From Oleispirillum naphthae (GTDB lineage: Bacteria; Pseudomonadota; Alphaproteobacteria; Rhodospirillales; Rhodospirillaceae): a DNA stretch of 64,000 nt. Location of the stretch: the NCBI GenBank assembly GCA_027864655.1, contig JAQAZG010000008.1, positions 107,084 to 171,083 of the forward strand, given 5' to 3'. The position numbers and the translations under genes were made by a program. The notes under the pieces are model-generated. The model was not told the DNA's origin, did no database searches, and saw nothing but the letters and a program-made list of their open reading frames with translations. Of the stretch, positions 32,802 through 40,206 are shown in pieces. The number at the start of each line of letters is the position of its first letter. The first letter of the stretch is position 1.

Positions 32802-33752
32802 TCAGATTTCGGCGCCGTGCGCGACCAGGAAGTGGTCGGCCTCGATCGCCGCCATGCAGCCGGTGCCCGCGGCGGTGACCGCCTGGCGGAAGATGCGGTC
32901 CTGCACGTCGCCCGCGGCGAAGACGCCGGGCACGTTGGTCGCCGTGGAGTCCGGCTTGGTGACCAGATAGCCCTCCGCGTCGGTGTCGAGCACGCCCTTG
33001 AACAGCTGGGTGTTCGGGGTGTGGCCGATGGCGACGAACACGCCTTCGGCCGGAATGTCGGTGAGCGCGCCGGTCTTGACGTTCTTGACGCGCAGGCCGT
33101 TCACCGCCTTGGGCTCGCCGTCGCCGAGAATCTCCTCCGGCACCGAATCCCACACCACTTTGATCTTCGGGTTGGCGAACAGGTGCTCCTGCATCACCCG
33201 CTCGGCGCGCAGGGCGTCGCGGCGGTGCACCAGGGTCACCGACTTGGCGTGGTTGGTGAGGAAGATCGCCTCCTCCACCGCGGTGTTGCCGCCGCCGATG
33301 ATCGCCACGTCCTTGCCGCGGAAGAAGAAGGCGTCGCAGGTGGCGCAGGCGGACACGCCGAAACCGCGGTATTCGGTCTCGCTCGGAATGCCGAGCCAGC
33401 GCGCCGTGGCGCCGGTGGCGACGATCAGGGTTTCGCCTTCGTAGACGTCGCCCGAGTCCCCGACGCAGCGGAACGGCCGCTTGCCGAGGTCGGCCTCGGT
33501 GATGATGTCGTAGATCACCTCGGCGCCGACGCGCTCGGCCTGCGCCTGCATCTGCTCCATCAGCTCCGGCCCCTGCACGCCTTCGGGGAAGCCGGGGAAG
33601 TTATCGACGTCGGTGGTCAGGGTGAGCTGCCCGCCCGGCTGCAACCCGGCGACCAGAAGGGGCTTCAGGTTGGCGCGCGCGGCGTAGATCGCCGCAGTCA
33701 GCCCGGCGGCGCCGGAGCCGATGATCAGAACCTTGGTGGAATACGTGGTCAT
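32802..33752 (-). CDS. trxB: Thioredoxin reductase
   Basis: FAD enzyme that reduces thioredoxin with NADPH. The 316-residue protein has the FAD motif IIGSGAAGLTAAIYAARANL (about residues 10-29), the redox pair in SACATCDAFFF (about residues 133-143), the NADPH motif IIGGGNTAVEEA and the C-terminal GVFAAGDVQD. Thioredoxin itself (trxA) is encoded 2.4 kb away on the same strand. It is divergent from the Lrp-type regulator across 275 bases that hold AT-rich promoter-like sequence but no further gene. Confidence 0.97.
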   Translation of the reverse strand: MTTYSTKVLIIGSGAAGLTAAIYAARANLKPLLVAGLQPGGQLTLTTDVDNFPGFPEGVQGPELMEQMQAQAERVGAEVIYDIITEADLGKRPFRCVGDSGDVYEGETLIVATGATARWLGIPSETEYRGFGVSACATCDAFFFRGKDVAIIGGGNTAVEEAIFLTNHAKSVTLVHRRDALRAERVMQEHLFANPKIKVVWDSVPEEILGDGEPKAVNGLRVKNVKTGALTDIPAEGVFVAIGHTPNTQLFKGVLDTDAEGYLVTKPDSTATNVPGVFAAGDVQDRIFRQAVTAAGTGCMAAIEADHFLVAHGAEI

Positions 33753-34027
33753 GATGTCTCTCAGGGGTGGGAGGGGGCGTTTCGGGTCTATGAGGATTCG
33801 CTATAGAAAATAGGAAACATTCAAGGTTGGCGCAACGCGAACCGCCGCGCCGCACCGCCGCGGAAAGGCCCAGGATGGCCGATTGTCCGATGGAAAAAAA
33901 CCGGATAGATCGGGGCGGTTCAGGCCCGGCATTGCATTTCCGTTGTGCCGGATACAGATTGAGAGTAATAAAATTTCAAATTCCAGCCCGGCCGCCGGTC
34001 CGGGCGCACGAGGGGGATGCATCGTCC

Positions 34028-34519
34028 ATGCAACGGGTCAAACTCGATCGGGTGGATCGCCAGATTCTGGCGGATTTGCAGGCCGACGGCCGCATCACCA
34101 ACGTCGATCTGGCGCGCCGCGCCGGGATTTCTGCGCCGCCGTGCCTGCGCCGGGTGCGCGCATTGGAAGACGCGGGCATCATCCGCGGCTACCATGCGGC
34201 GATCGACCCGGGGGCTCTCGGCTACAACGTCACGGTGTTCGCGCAGGTGGCGCTCAACTCCCATGCGGAGGGCGACCTCAAGGCCTTCGAGGACCGCGCC
34301 GCGGCCTGGCCGGAGGTGCGGGAGTGCTACATGCTGGCGGGCGAGACCGACTTTCTGCTGAAGGTGGTCGCCCGCGACTGGGAGGACTACCAGAAGTTCC
34401 TCACCACCCGGCTCACCGCCGCGCCCAACGTCGGGCACGTCACCACGGCGCTCGCCATCCGCTCGGCGAAGCAGGAGCCGGGGGTGCCGATCTCCACCAT
34501 TGCGCCCGAGCGCGAATAA
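34028..34519 (+). CDS. Lrp/AsnC-family transcriptional regulator
   Basis: A 163-residue Lrp/AsnC regulator. The N-terminal HTH covers about residues 4-60 (LDRVDRQILADLQADGRITN, then ISAPPCLRRVRALEDAG). The C-terminal RAM/effector domain includes VRECYMLAGETDFLLKVVAR. ATG 34028 is used because the family consensus begins directly before LDRVD, though the GAGGGGG upstream is rather distant. It is divergent from trxB and probably controls amino-acid-related genes; the target is unknown. Confidence 0.93.
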   Translation: MQRVKLDRVDRQILADLQADGRITNVDLARRAGISAPPCLRRVRALEDAGIIRGYHAAIDPGALGYNVTVFAQVALNSHAEGDLKAFEDRAAAWPEVRECYMLAGETDFLLKVVARDWEDYQKFLTTRLTAAPNVGHVTTALAIRSAKQEPGVPISTIAPERE

Positions 34520-34531
34520 CCCGCGGTTTTC

Positions 34532-36043
34532 TCAGCCGGAAACGATGCCGAGCCGCGCCCACGCGGCGAGGCGCTGCGGCGTGAGTCCGGAAAGCCCCTT
34601 CCGCGCCAGGGCGGCGATGGCGGCGCGCCCCGCGGCGCTGCCGCCGCGGCCGTTGGCGGCGGCGAGCAGGCGGGCGATGACCGCCGCCTCGGCTTCGGCG
34701 AAGCCGCAGCCGGTTTCGGCGATGGCGGCGAGCGCCAGCGCGGTCTCCGCCGTCACCGGCAGCGCGCACCCGGCCACCGGCGAAACCAGGGGCGTCGGGG
34801 CGGGATGGGCGAACGCATCGGAGAGCAACGCGCGGTTGAGCGCAAGCGGCACGCGCAACGCGTCGCCCTGCGGCGCGGCGGGTTCCGCCTCGGCGCGGGC
34901 GAAGGGGATGAGCATCCCGGCGGCCAGGCCGACGCGCACGGCGTCGCGCGCGATCTCGGGGATGAGGCCGGGAATGCCGCCCACCCGGCACGGCCCGGCG
35001 GCCAGAGCCTCGCGCAACAGCGGGAAGGGGAAGGCTTCGGCATCGACGCCGCACCCGTCGCCGCCGTCACCGTCGCCGACGGCAAGTCCGACGAGAAGGG
35101 CGTCGTGCTGCGCCCAGAAGGCCGCCTCGCCGTCCACCGGCGCGCCGCGCACATAAACGTCGCGGCGGTAGGCGGGGCCGGAAAGCGCATCGCGCAGGGT
35201 TTCGAACTCGATGCGCGAGCGCGCGCGCTTCACCAGAGGGCGCACCGCGGCAGGCAGCGCGAGGTCGAGCATGTTGAGGCGCATCGCCGCGTTGCCCGCG
35301 AAGGTGAAGCCCTCCGCCGCCATCGAGGCGTTGACCTGGGCGAAGTGAAAGGGGGTGAGGGTGGGGGAGAAGAGTTCCGCCGCGGCAGTCTCCTCGGCGA
35401 TCTCCGCATAGGCGCGGACGCGCCGCCGCAGCGCCGCGTGGTCGGCGAAGAAACCCTCCTCCGCGCGGTCCGCCTGCGCCAGCCAGTCGAGCGCGGCGCG
35501 CAGGCGTGCCGTGGGCGACCCGCTGCGCCGCGCGGTGACGGAGTTGAGCACGTCGCGCAACGGCATCATCGCGGCGAAGCCGGGCAGCGCGTGATAGCCG
35601 AGCAGCAGAATGCCGCCCGGCTTGACCGCGCGGGCGATGCGGGCGAGCGTGCTCTCCCGCTCCGCCGTGGCGAGCCCGGCGAGGCCGCCGTCGAACACCG
35701 CGAAATCGAGGGGAAGCAGCGCCGCCTCGGCGATCTCCGCCACCGCGCCGGACAGCCATTCGAGGTTGGCGAGCCCCGCCGCCTCGGCGAGCGCCCTGCC
35801 GCGGCTGCCGGGGCCGCCCGCGGCGAAGCAGCGTGCCTGCGGATAGGCCGCGGCGATCACCGCCGCATTCTCGCCGTTGCCGCAGGAGAAATCCGCCCAG
35901 GCGAAATCGGCGCCCAGCGGGCGCGGCAGGAAGCCGTTGGTCACCGCCACCGCGTTGAGGCGCACCGGCGCGTGCGCGGCGCAGGCCCCCGCGGGTGGAA
36001 AGTCGTCGCTGTCCGGTTCCCGCATCGGCGGCATGTTCCCCAT
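34532..36043 (-). CDS. SAM-dependent methyltransferase with methyltransferase regulatory domain
   Basis: A 503-residue protein. The first 200 residues resemble a class I methyltransferase in degenerate form: WADFSCGNGENAAVIAAAYP (about residues 49-68) is the SAM-binding motif, and PGGILLLGYHALPGFAAMMP is the later strand. A methyltransferase regulatory domain (about residues 200-290, with FHFAQVNASMAAEGFTFAG) follows, then an uncharacterised C-terminal part. The longer frame starts with an unlikely TTG at 36106, so ATG 36043 is preferred. It lies 63 bases after trxA on the same strand. The substrate is unknown. Confidence 0.75.
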   Translation of the reverse strand: MGNMPPMREPDSDDFPPAGACAAHAPVRLNAVAVTNGFLPRPLGADFAWADFSCGNGENAAVIAAAYPQARCFAAGGPGSRGRALAEAAGLANLEWLSGAVAEIAEAALLPLDFAVFDGGLAGLATAERESTLARIARAVKPGGILLLGYHALPGFAAMMPLRDVLNSVTARRSGSPTARLRAALDWLAQADRAEEGFFADHAALRRRVRAYAEIAEETAAAELFSPTLTPFHFAQVNASMAAEGFTFAGNAAMRLNMLDLALPAAVRPLVKRARSRIEFETLRDALSGPAYRRDVYVRGAPVDGEAAFWAQHDALLVGLAVGDGDGGDGCGVDAEAFPFPLLREALAAGPCRVGGIPGLIPEIARDAVRVGLAAGMLIPFARAEAEPAAPQGDALRVPLALNRALLSDAFAHPAPTPLVSPVAGCALPVTAETALALAAIAETGCGFAEAEAAVIARLLAAANGRGGSAAGRAAIAALARKGLSGLTPQRLAAWARLGIVSG

Positions 36044-36106
36044 CGTCCGGCCCCCGCCGGGCGCGGCGCGCCCGGCAGTGCCGGAGGCGCGCGCGCAATC
36101 AGGCAA

Positions 36107-36421
36107 TCAGATGTTGGATTCCAGCCATTTCTGGAGCTGGGACTTCGGCAGCGCGCCGATCTTGGTGGAGACCACCTGGCCGTCCTTGAACAGCATCAGG
36201 GTGGGAATGCCGCGCACCCCCAGGCGGGTCGGGGTGGTGGGGTTCTCGTCGATGTTGATCTTGGTGATGGTGATCTTGTCGCCGAGCTCGGCGTCCAGCT
36301 CTTCCAGAACCGGGCCGATCTGGCGGCAGGGGCCGCACCACTCCGCCCAGAAATCCACCAGAATGAAGCCCGAGCCCTTCTCCACATCGGTCTCGAAAGT
36401 CGCGTCCGTGACTTGCCGCAT
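36107..36421 (-). CDS. trxA: Thioredoxin
   Basis: A 104-residue thioredoxin with the redox site [16 protein letters not shown] (about residues 24-39) and the cis-Pro segment [14 protein letters not shown]. It is a general disulfide reductant, reduced by the TrxB encoded nearby. It precedes the methyltransferase gene on the same strand and is separated from the addAB operon by repeat copy E. Confidence 0.97.
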   Translation of the reverse strand: MRQVTDATFETDVEKGSGFILVDFWAEWCGPCRQIGPVLEELDAELGDKITITKINIDENPTTPTRLGVRGIPTLMLFKDGQVVSTKIGALPKSQLQKWLESNI

Positions 36422-36559
36422 CTAAAAAACCTCTTTCATGCGCCGGGCAAACCCGGCTTGCGGGGACGGCGGACCCACCGGACCGCCTCGATTAATCTAT
36501 AGGGGTTCCCGCCGGTGATTACCACCCCCTGCCTGGAAACGCCGGATCGTGAGGATCGG

Positions 36560-36736
36560 AAAACAAAAACTTTGCGGAGGGTCCAGACCCTCCGCGCCTC
36601 CCATAACTTTTGGTTTTTGCGCGTAACGCCATAAGACCGTGCGGCGGCAATGGGAGGTGTCGCCTGCCGCTACGCGGCGAAAAAAGTCAGGGGGTGCGCG
36701 AGGGGACCGAGTCCCCTCGCAACGGTTTGGTTTTAC
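36560..36736. repeat. Dispersed palindromic intergenic repeat, copy E
   Basis: Left arm AAACAAAAACTTTGCGGAGGG with GGAGGGTCCAGACCCTCC. Core: TTTTTGCGCGTAACGCCATAAG and GCCGCTACGCGGCGAAAAAA. Right arm: GAGGGGACCGAGTCCCCTC ending in GGTTTGGTTTTACG, which includes the TAA stop of addA on the other strand. It lies between the trxA promoter region and the end of addA. Confidence 0.82.
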
Positions 36737-39700
36737 GCGCCGCCATCGACCGGCACTTCCATCAGCGCCGGGCCGTCGGTCCACAGCAGGAAGGTGCGCA
36801 CCCGGTGCGTGGGGAACATCGCGGCGAGCGCCGCGGCATAGGCGGCGAGTTGGCGGCGGTAGGCTTCCGGCACGTCTTCCGGGGTTGCGGGCGGGTTGCG
36901 GTTGGTCTTGTAGTCGGCGATCAGCACCTCGGTCGCGGTGACCGCCAGGCGGTCGATCTGGCCGGAGATCAGGCGCGGTCCTGCGGGGGTTTCGATGCGT
37001 CCGCAGACCGGCGCTTCGGCGCGCGAGTCCGGTCCGAACAGCGCCTGCGCCTGCGGCAGGGCGAGCACCGCCAGCACCTCGGCGGCGCAGGTCTCGCGTG
37101 CCTCTTCCGGCCAGCCGGCGGCGGCGGCGGCGAGGAAGCGCCGCGCCGCTTCCGCGCGCTCCGTCCCCGGCAGGTCGGGCAGGCATTGCAGCAGCCGGTG
37201 CATCAGGGTGCCGCGGCGGAAGCGGCCGCCCTCCGCTGCGGCGAGCGGCGAGGCGGCGGGCGGATCCTCCGCATCGGGGCGCGACGGCATCAGCGGCCGG
37301 CCGGGGTGCGGTTCCGGCGGCGGCGCGGCGTCGATCCACGCGGGCAGCGCGGCGGCGGCGGCGGGGGCGGCGGTCTCCGCGGCGCGGGGCAGGGCGGCGG
37401 CGGGGGCGAGGCCGCGCCAGCGCAGCACCGCGGCGGGGCCGCCGAAGGCGGCGGCAAGCGCGGGGTCTTCCTCCTCCGCCGCGCCGAGGCGCTGCATCCC
37501 GGCGCGCGCCAGGTCGTGCCAGGAGGGCGCGGCGGGGGCGGAGCGCATCTCCCAGCCGCACACATAGAGCCGGTCCTCGGCGCGGGTCATCGCCACGTAG
37601 AGCAGGCGGCGGGACTCGCGTTCGTCCTCCGCCTCGCGCGCCGCGCGCGCGTCGGCCAGCGCCTCCGGGGCCTTGGCGTAGGGCGGCTTCCACAGCAGCA
37701 GGGGCCGCCCGGCCTGGTTCTTCGCCCATTCGAAGGCGGGCGCAGTGGGCCTGCCGCCGCCGGTCTGCGGCAGGAAGACCACGGGAGCCTGCAGGCCCTT
37801 GGCCCCATGCACGGTGAGGATGCGCACCGCGCCGCCGCCGCCCTGGTCCATGTCGCGCTTGATTTCCACCGAGCCCGCGGCGAACCAGGCGAGGAAGCCC
37901 TGCACCGTGCCCGCATGGCCGCGTTCGTAACCCTGGGCGAGGTCGAGAATCTCGTCCAGCGGGTCGTCCACCTCCGCCCCCAGGCGGCGGCGCAGCGCGG
38001 CGCGCCCGCCCTCGGCCTCCAGCAGGCGGGCGAAGAAGGCGAACGGGCGGAGCGACCGCGCCGCCGCGCCCCAGGCTTCGATCTTTTCCACCGCCTGCCG
38101 CGCCTGCGGCAGGGCGCGCAGCGCCGTCCACAGGGCGAGCCCCGGCGGCCGCCCGTGCGCGGCGGCGAACAGGTCCTCCTCGCTCCAGCCGAGGAACGGC
38201 CCCTTGAGCGCGCAGGCCAGGGTGAGGTCGTCGCCGGGGAAGAGCGCCGCCTCGGCGAGCGCCAGGCAGTCCTGCACCGCCATGTGGTCGGCGAGGTCGA
38301 GGCGGTCGGCGCCCGCCACCGCCACGCCCCGCTGTTTCAAGGCACGGATGAGGTCGGTCTGGAAGGCGTCGCGCTTGCGCACCAGCACCATGATGTCGCC
38401 GGGGCGGATGGCGCGGCCCTTCGCCGCCAGAACCTCCGGCTCCGCGCCGTCCGCGCCGACCATGCGGGCGATGCGCTGCGCCACCAGGGCGGCGCAGCGC
38501 GCCGCCGCCGAGGGCACGGAGAGGCGTTCCACCGGCGGGCTCCACGGCGTCTCCTGCGGCGTTTCGGGAACCGGCAGGCGCGGCCACAGTTCCACCAGGC
38601 CGGGTTCGGCCTCGCGCGCCGCGACGTGGCGCTGTTCGGCGATGGCGCGGTCGGGGTCCAGCACCCCCGCCGCCGCCTCGGGCGTGGCGAAGACGGCGTC
38701 CACCGCATCCAGCACCGCGGGCACGGAGCGGAAGGAGATGTCGAGCGGCACCGCGTCGAAGCGCAGCCCCGCCTCCGCCGCCGCGGCGGAAACGCGGGCG
38801 CGCTCCGCGGCGAACATCCGCGGCTCCGCCCCCTGGAAGCGGTAGATCGACTGCTTGATGTCGCCGACGGCGAAGAGGGTGCGCCGGGTATCAAAGCGCG
38901 CGCCTTCCCCCGCGAAGAACTCGGCGGTGAGCGCGCCGACCACCGCCCACTGGTCGGGCGAGGTGTCCTGCGCCTCGTCCACCAGCACGTGGTCGAGGCC
39001 GCCGTCGAGCTTGTAGAGCACCCAGGGCCGCGCCTCTTCCGAGGCGAGGAGGGCGCGCGCCTTCTCGATCAGGTCGTCGTAGTCGAGCATGCCGCCGCGG
39101 CGCTTCTCCCGCGCATAGGCGGAAAACGCGGCATCGGCGAGGGCGACGAGGTGCGCGGTCATCGCCGCGGCGTGCGCGGCGCGGAGGGAATCCTCCGCCG
39201 CGAGCAGGCGGTCCTGCTCCGCCGCCACGACCTCCGCCAGGGCGGGGTCGGACTCCCGCACCGCCTTGCCGGGAAAGGTTTTGGTGCTGCGCGGTTCGCC
39301 CGCCTGGGTGAGGAAGGCCTCCACATAGTCCGTCCACAGCGCCGGGCGCTCCGCCGCGCCCGCGGCGAGCCAGGGGGCCATTTTCGCCGCCTGCCTCTTG
39401 TCGGTGGCGGTGCCCCGGGTTTCCAGCGCGGCGCAAAGGCGGCGCAGCCCGGCGAGGTCGCAGGCCGCGTCGCGGCAGGCGGCGGCGCGCAGGCTTTCCG
39501 CAGTGTCGCCGGGGGCGAGGCCGTAGTGCCGCATCAGTCCCGCGGCCATCGCCGCCGCGCCGCCCCAGGCGGCGAGCGCGCGGCCGATGCGCACCCGCGC
39601 GCCGGTGATCGCGGCGATCAGCTTGGGGAACTCGGAATCGGACACCGTGGAGGTGATCGCGGCCACGGCTTCGGCGAGGGGGGTGCCCGGCGCGGCCTCG

Positions 39701-40206
39701 CGGAACACCCGTTCGCGGGCGCGCCGCAGCATTTCCAGCGAGGTGCGCTCGTCCATCACCTCGAAGGTGGGGGAGACCCCGGCCTCCACCGGGAAGCGGC
39801 GCAACAGCCCCTGGGCGAAGCCGTGCAGGGTTTCGATGCGCAGCGCCTCGGGCGCGTCCAGAACCGCGGCGAACAGCCGCCGCGCCGCGGTGCGTTCCGC
39901 CGCCTCCGGCGCGCGGCCGAGCAGGGCGGAAAGCTTCCCGGCGAGCCGTTCTTCCGGCATCGCCGCCCAGGCGGCCAGGTTGGCGGCCAGGCGGTCGGCC
40001 ATTTCCGCCGCCGCCGCCTTGGTGAAGGTGAGGCAGAGAATGCGCCCCGGCGGCGTGCCGGAGAGCAGCAGGCGCAGCACCCGGTCGGTGAGCACCTTGG
40101 TCTTGCCGGTGCCCGCGCTCGCCCCCACCCAGACCGAGGCGGCGGGGTCGGCGGCGCGGCGCTGGGTGCGTTCCGCGGCCTGGGCGAGGGCGGAGGTTAC
40201 GGTCAT
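36733..40206 (-). CDS. addA: AddA, double-strand-break repair helicase-nuclease
   Basis: Helicase/nuclease subunit of AddAB, the alphaproteobacterial counterpart of RecBCD, which resects broken DNA ends for RecA. The 1157-residue protein has a UvrD-like helicase with Walker A WVGASAGTGKTKVLTDRVLR (about residues 26-45). Walker B is near DHVLVDEAQDTSPDQW, and motif VI is near RRLLYVAMTRAEDRLYVCG. The C-terminal RecB-type nuclease shows SGQIDRLAVTATEVLIADYK, with the catalytic D and DYK residues. The start overlaps the addB stop by four bases. It is the last gene of a five-gene minus-strand operon. Confidence 0.96.
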   Translation of the reverse strand: MTVTSALAQAAERTQRRAADPAASVWVGASAGTGKTKVLTDRVLRLLLSGTPPGRILCLTFTKAAAAEMADRLAANLAAWAAMPEERLAGKLSALLGRAPEAAERTAARRLFAAVLDAPEALRIETLHGFAQGLLRRFPVEAGVSPTFEVMDERTSLEMLRRARERVFREAAPGTPLAEAVAAITSTVSDSEFPKLIAAITGARVRIGRALAAWGGAAAMAAGLMRHYGLAPGDTAESLRAAACRDAACDLAGLRRLCAALETRGTATDKRQAAKMAPWLAAGAAERPALWTDYVEAFLTQAGEPRSTKTFPGKAVRESDPALAEVVAAEQDRLLAAEDSLRAAHAAAMTAHLVALADAAFSAYAREKRRGGMLDYDDLIEKARALLASEEARPWVLYKLDGGLDHVLVDEAQDTSPDQWAVVGALTAEFFAGEGARFDTRRTLFAVGDIKQSIYRFQGAEPRMFAAERARVSAAAAEAGLRFDAVPLDISFRSVPAVLDAVDAVFATPEAAAGVLDPDRAIAEQRHVAAREAEPGLVELWPRLPVPETPQETPWSPPVERLSVPSAAARCAALVAQRIARMVGADGAEPEVLAAKGRAIRPGDIMVLVRKRDAFQTDLIRALKQRGVAVAGADRLDLADHMAVQDCLALAEAALFPGDDLTLACALKGPFLGWSEEDLFAAAHGRPPGLALWTALRALPQARQAVEKIEAWGAAARSLRPFAFFARLLEAEGGRAALRRRLGAEVDDPLDEILDLAQGYERGHAGTVQGFLAWFAAGSVEIKRDMDQGGGGAVRILTVHGAKGLQAPVVFLPQTGGGRPTAPAFEWAKNQAGRPLLLWKPPYAKAPEALADARAAREAEDERESRRLLYVAMTRAEDRLYVCGWEMRSAPAAPSWHDLARAGMQRLGAAEEEDPALAAAFGGPAAVLRWRGLAPAAALPRAAETAAPAAAAALPAWIDAAPPPEPHPGRPLMPSRPDAEDPPAASPLAAAEGGRFRRGTLMHRLLQCLPDLPGTERAEAARRFLAAAAAGWPEEARETCAAEVLAVLALPQAQALFGPDSRAEAPVCGRIETPAGPRLISGQIDRLAVTATEVLIADYKTNRNPPATPEDVPEAYRRQLAAYAAALAAMFPTHRVRTFLLWTDGPALMEVPVDGGA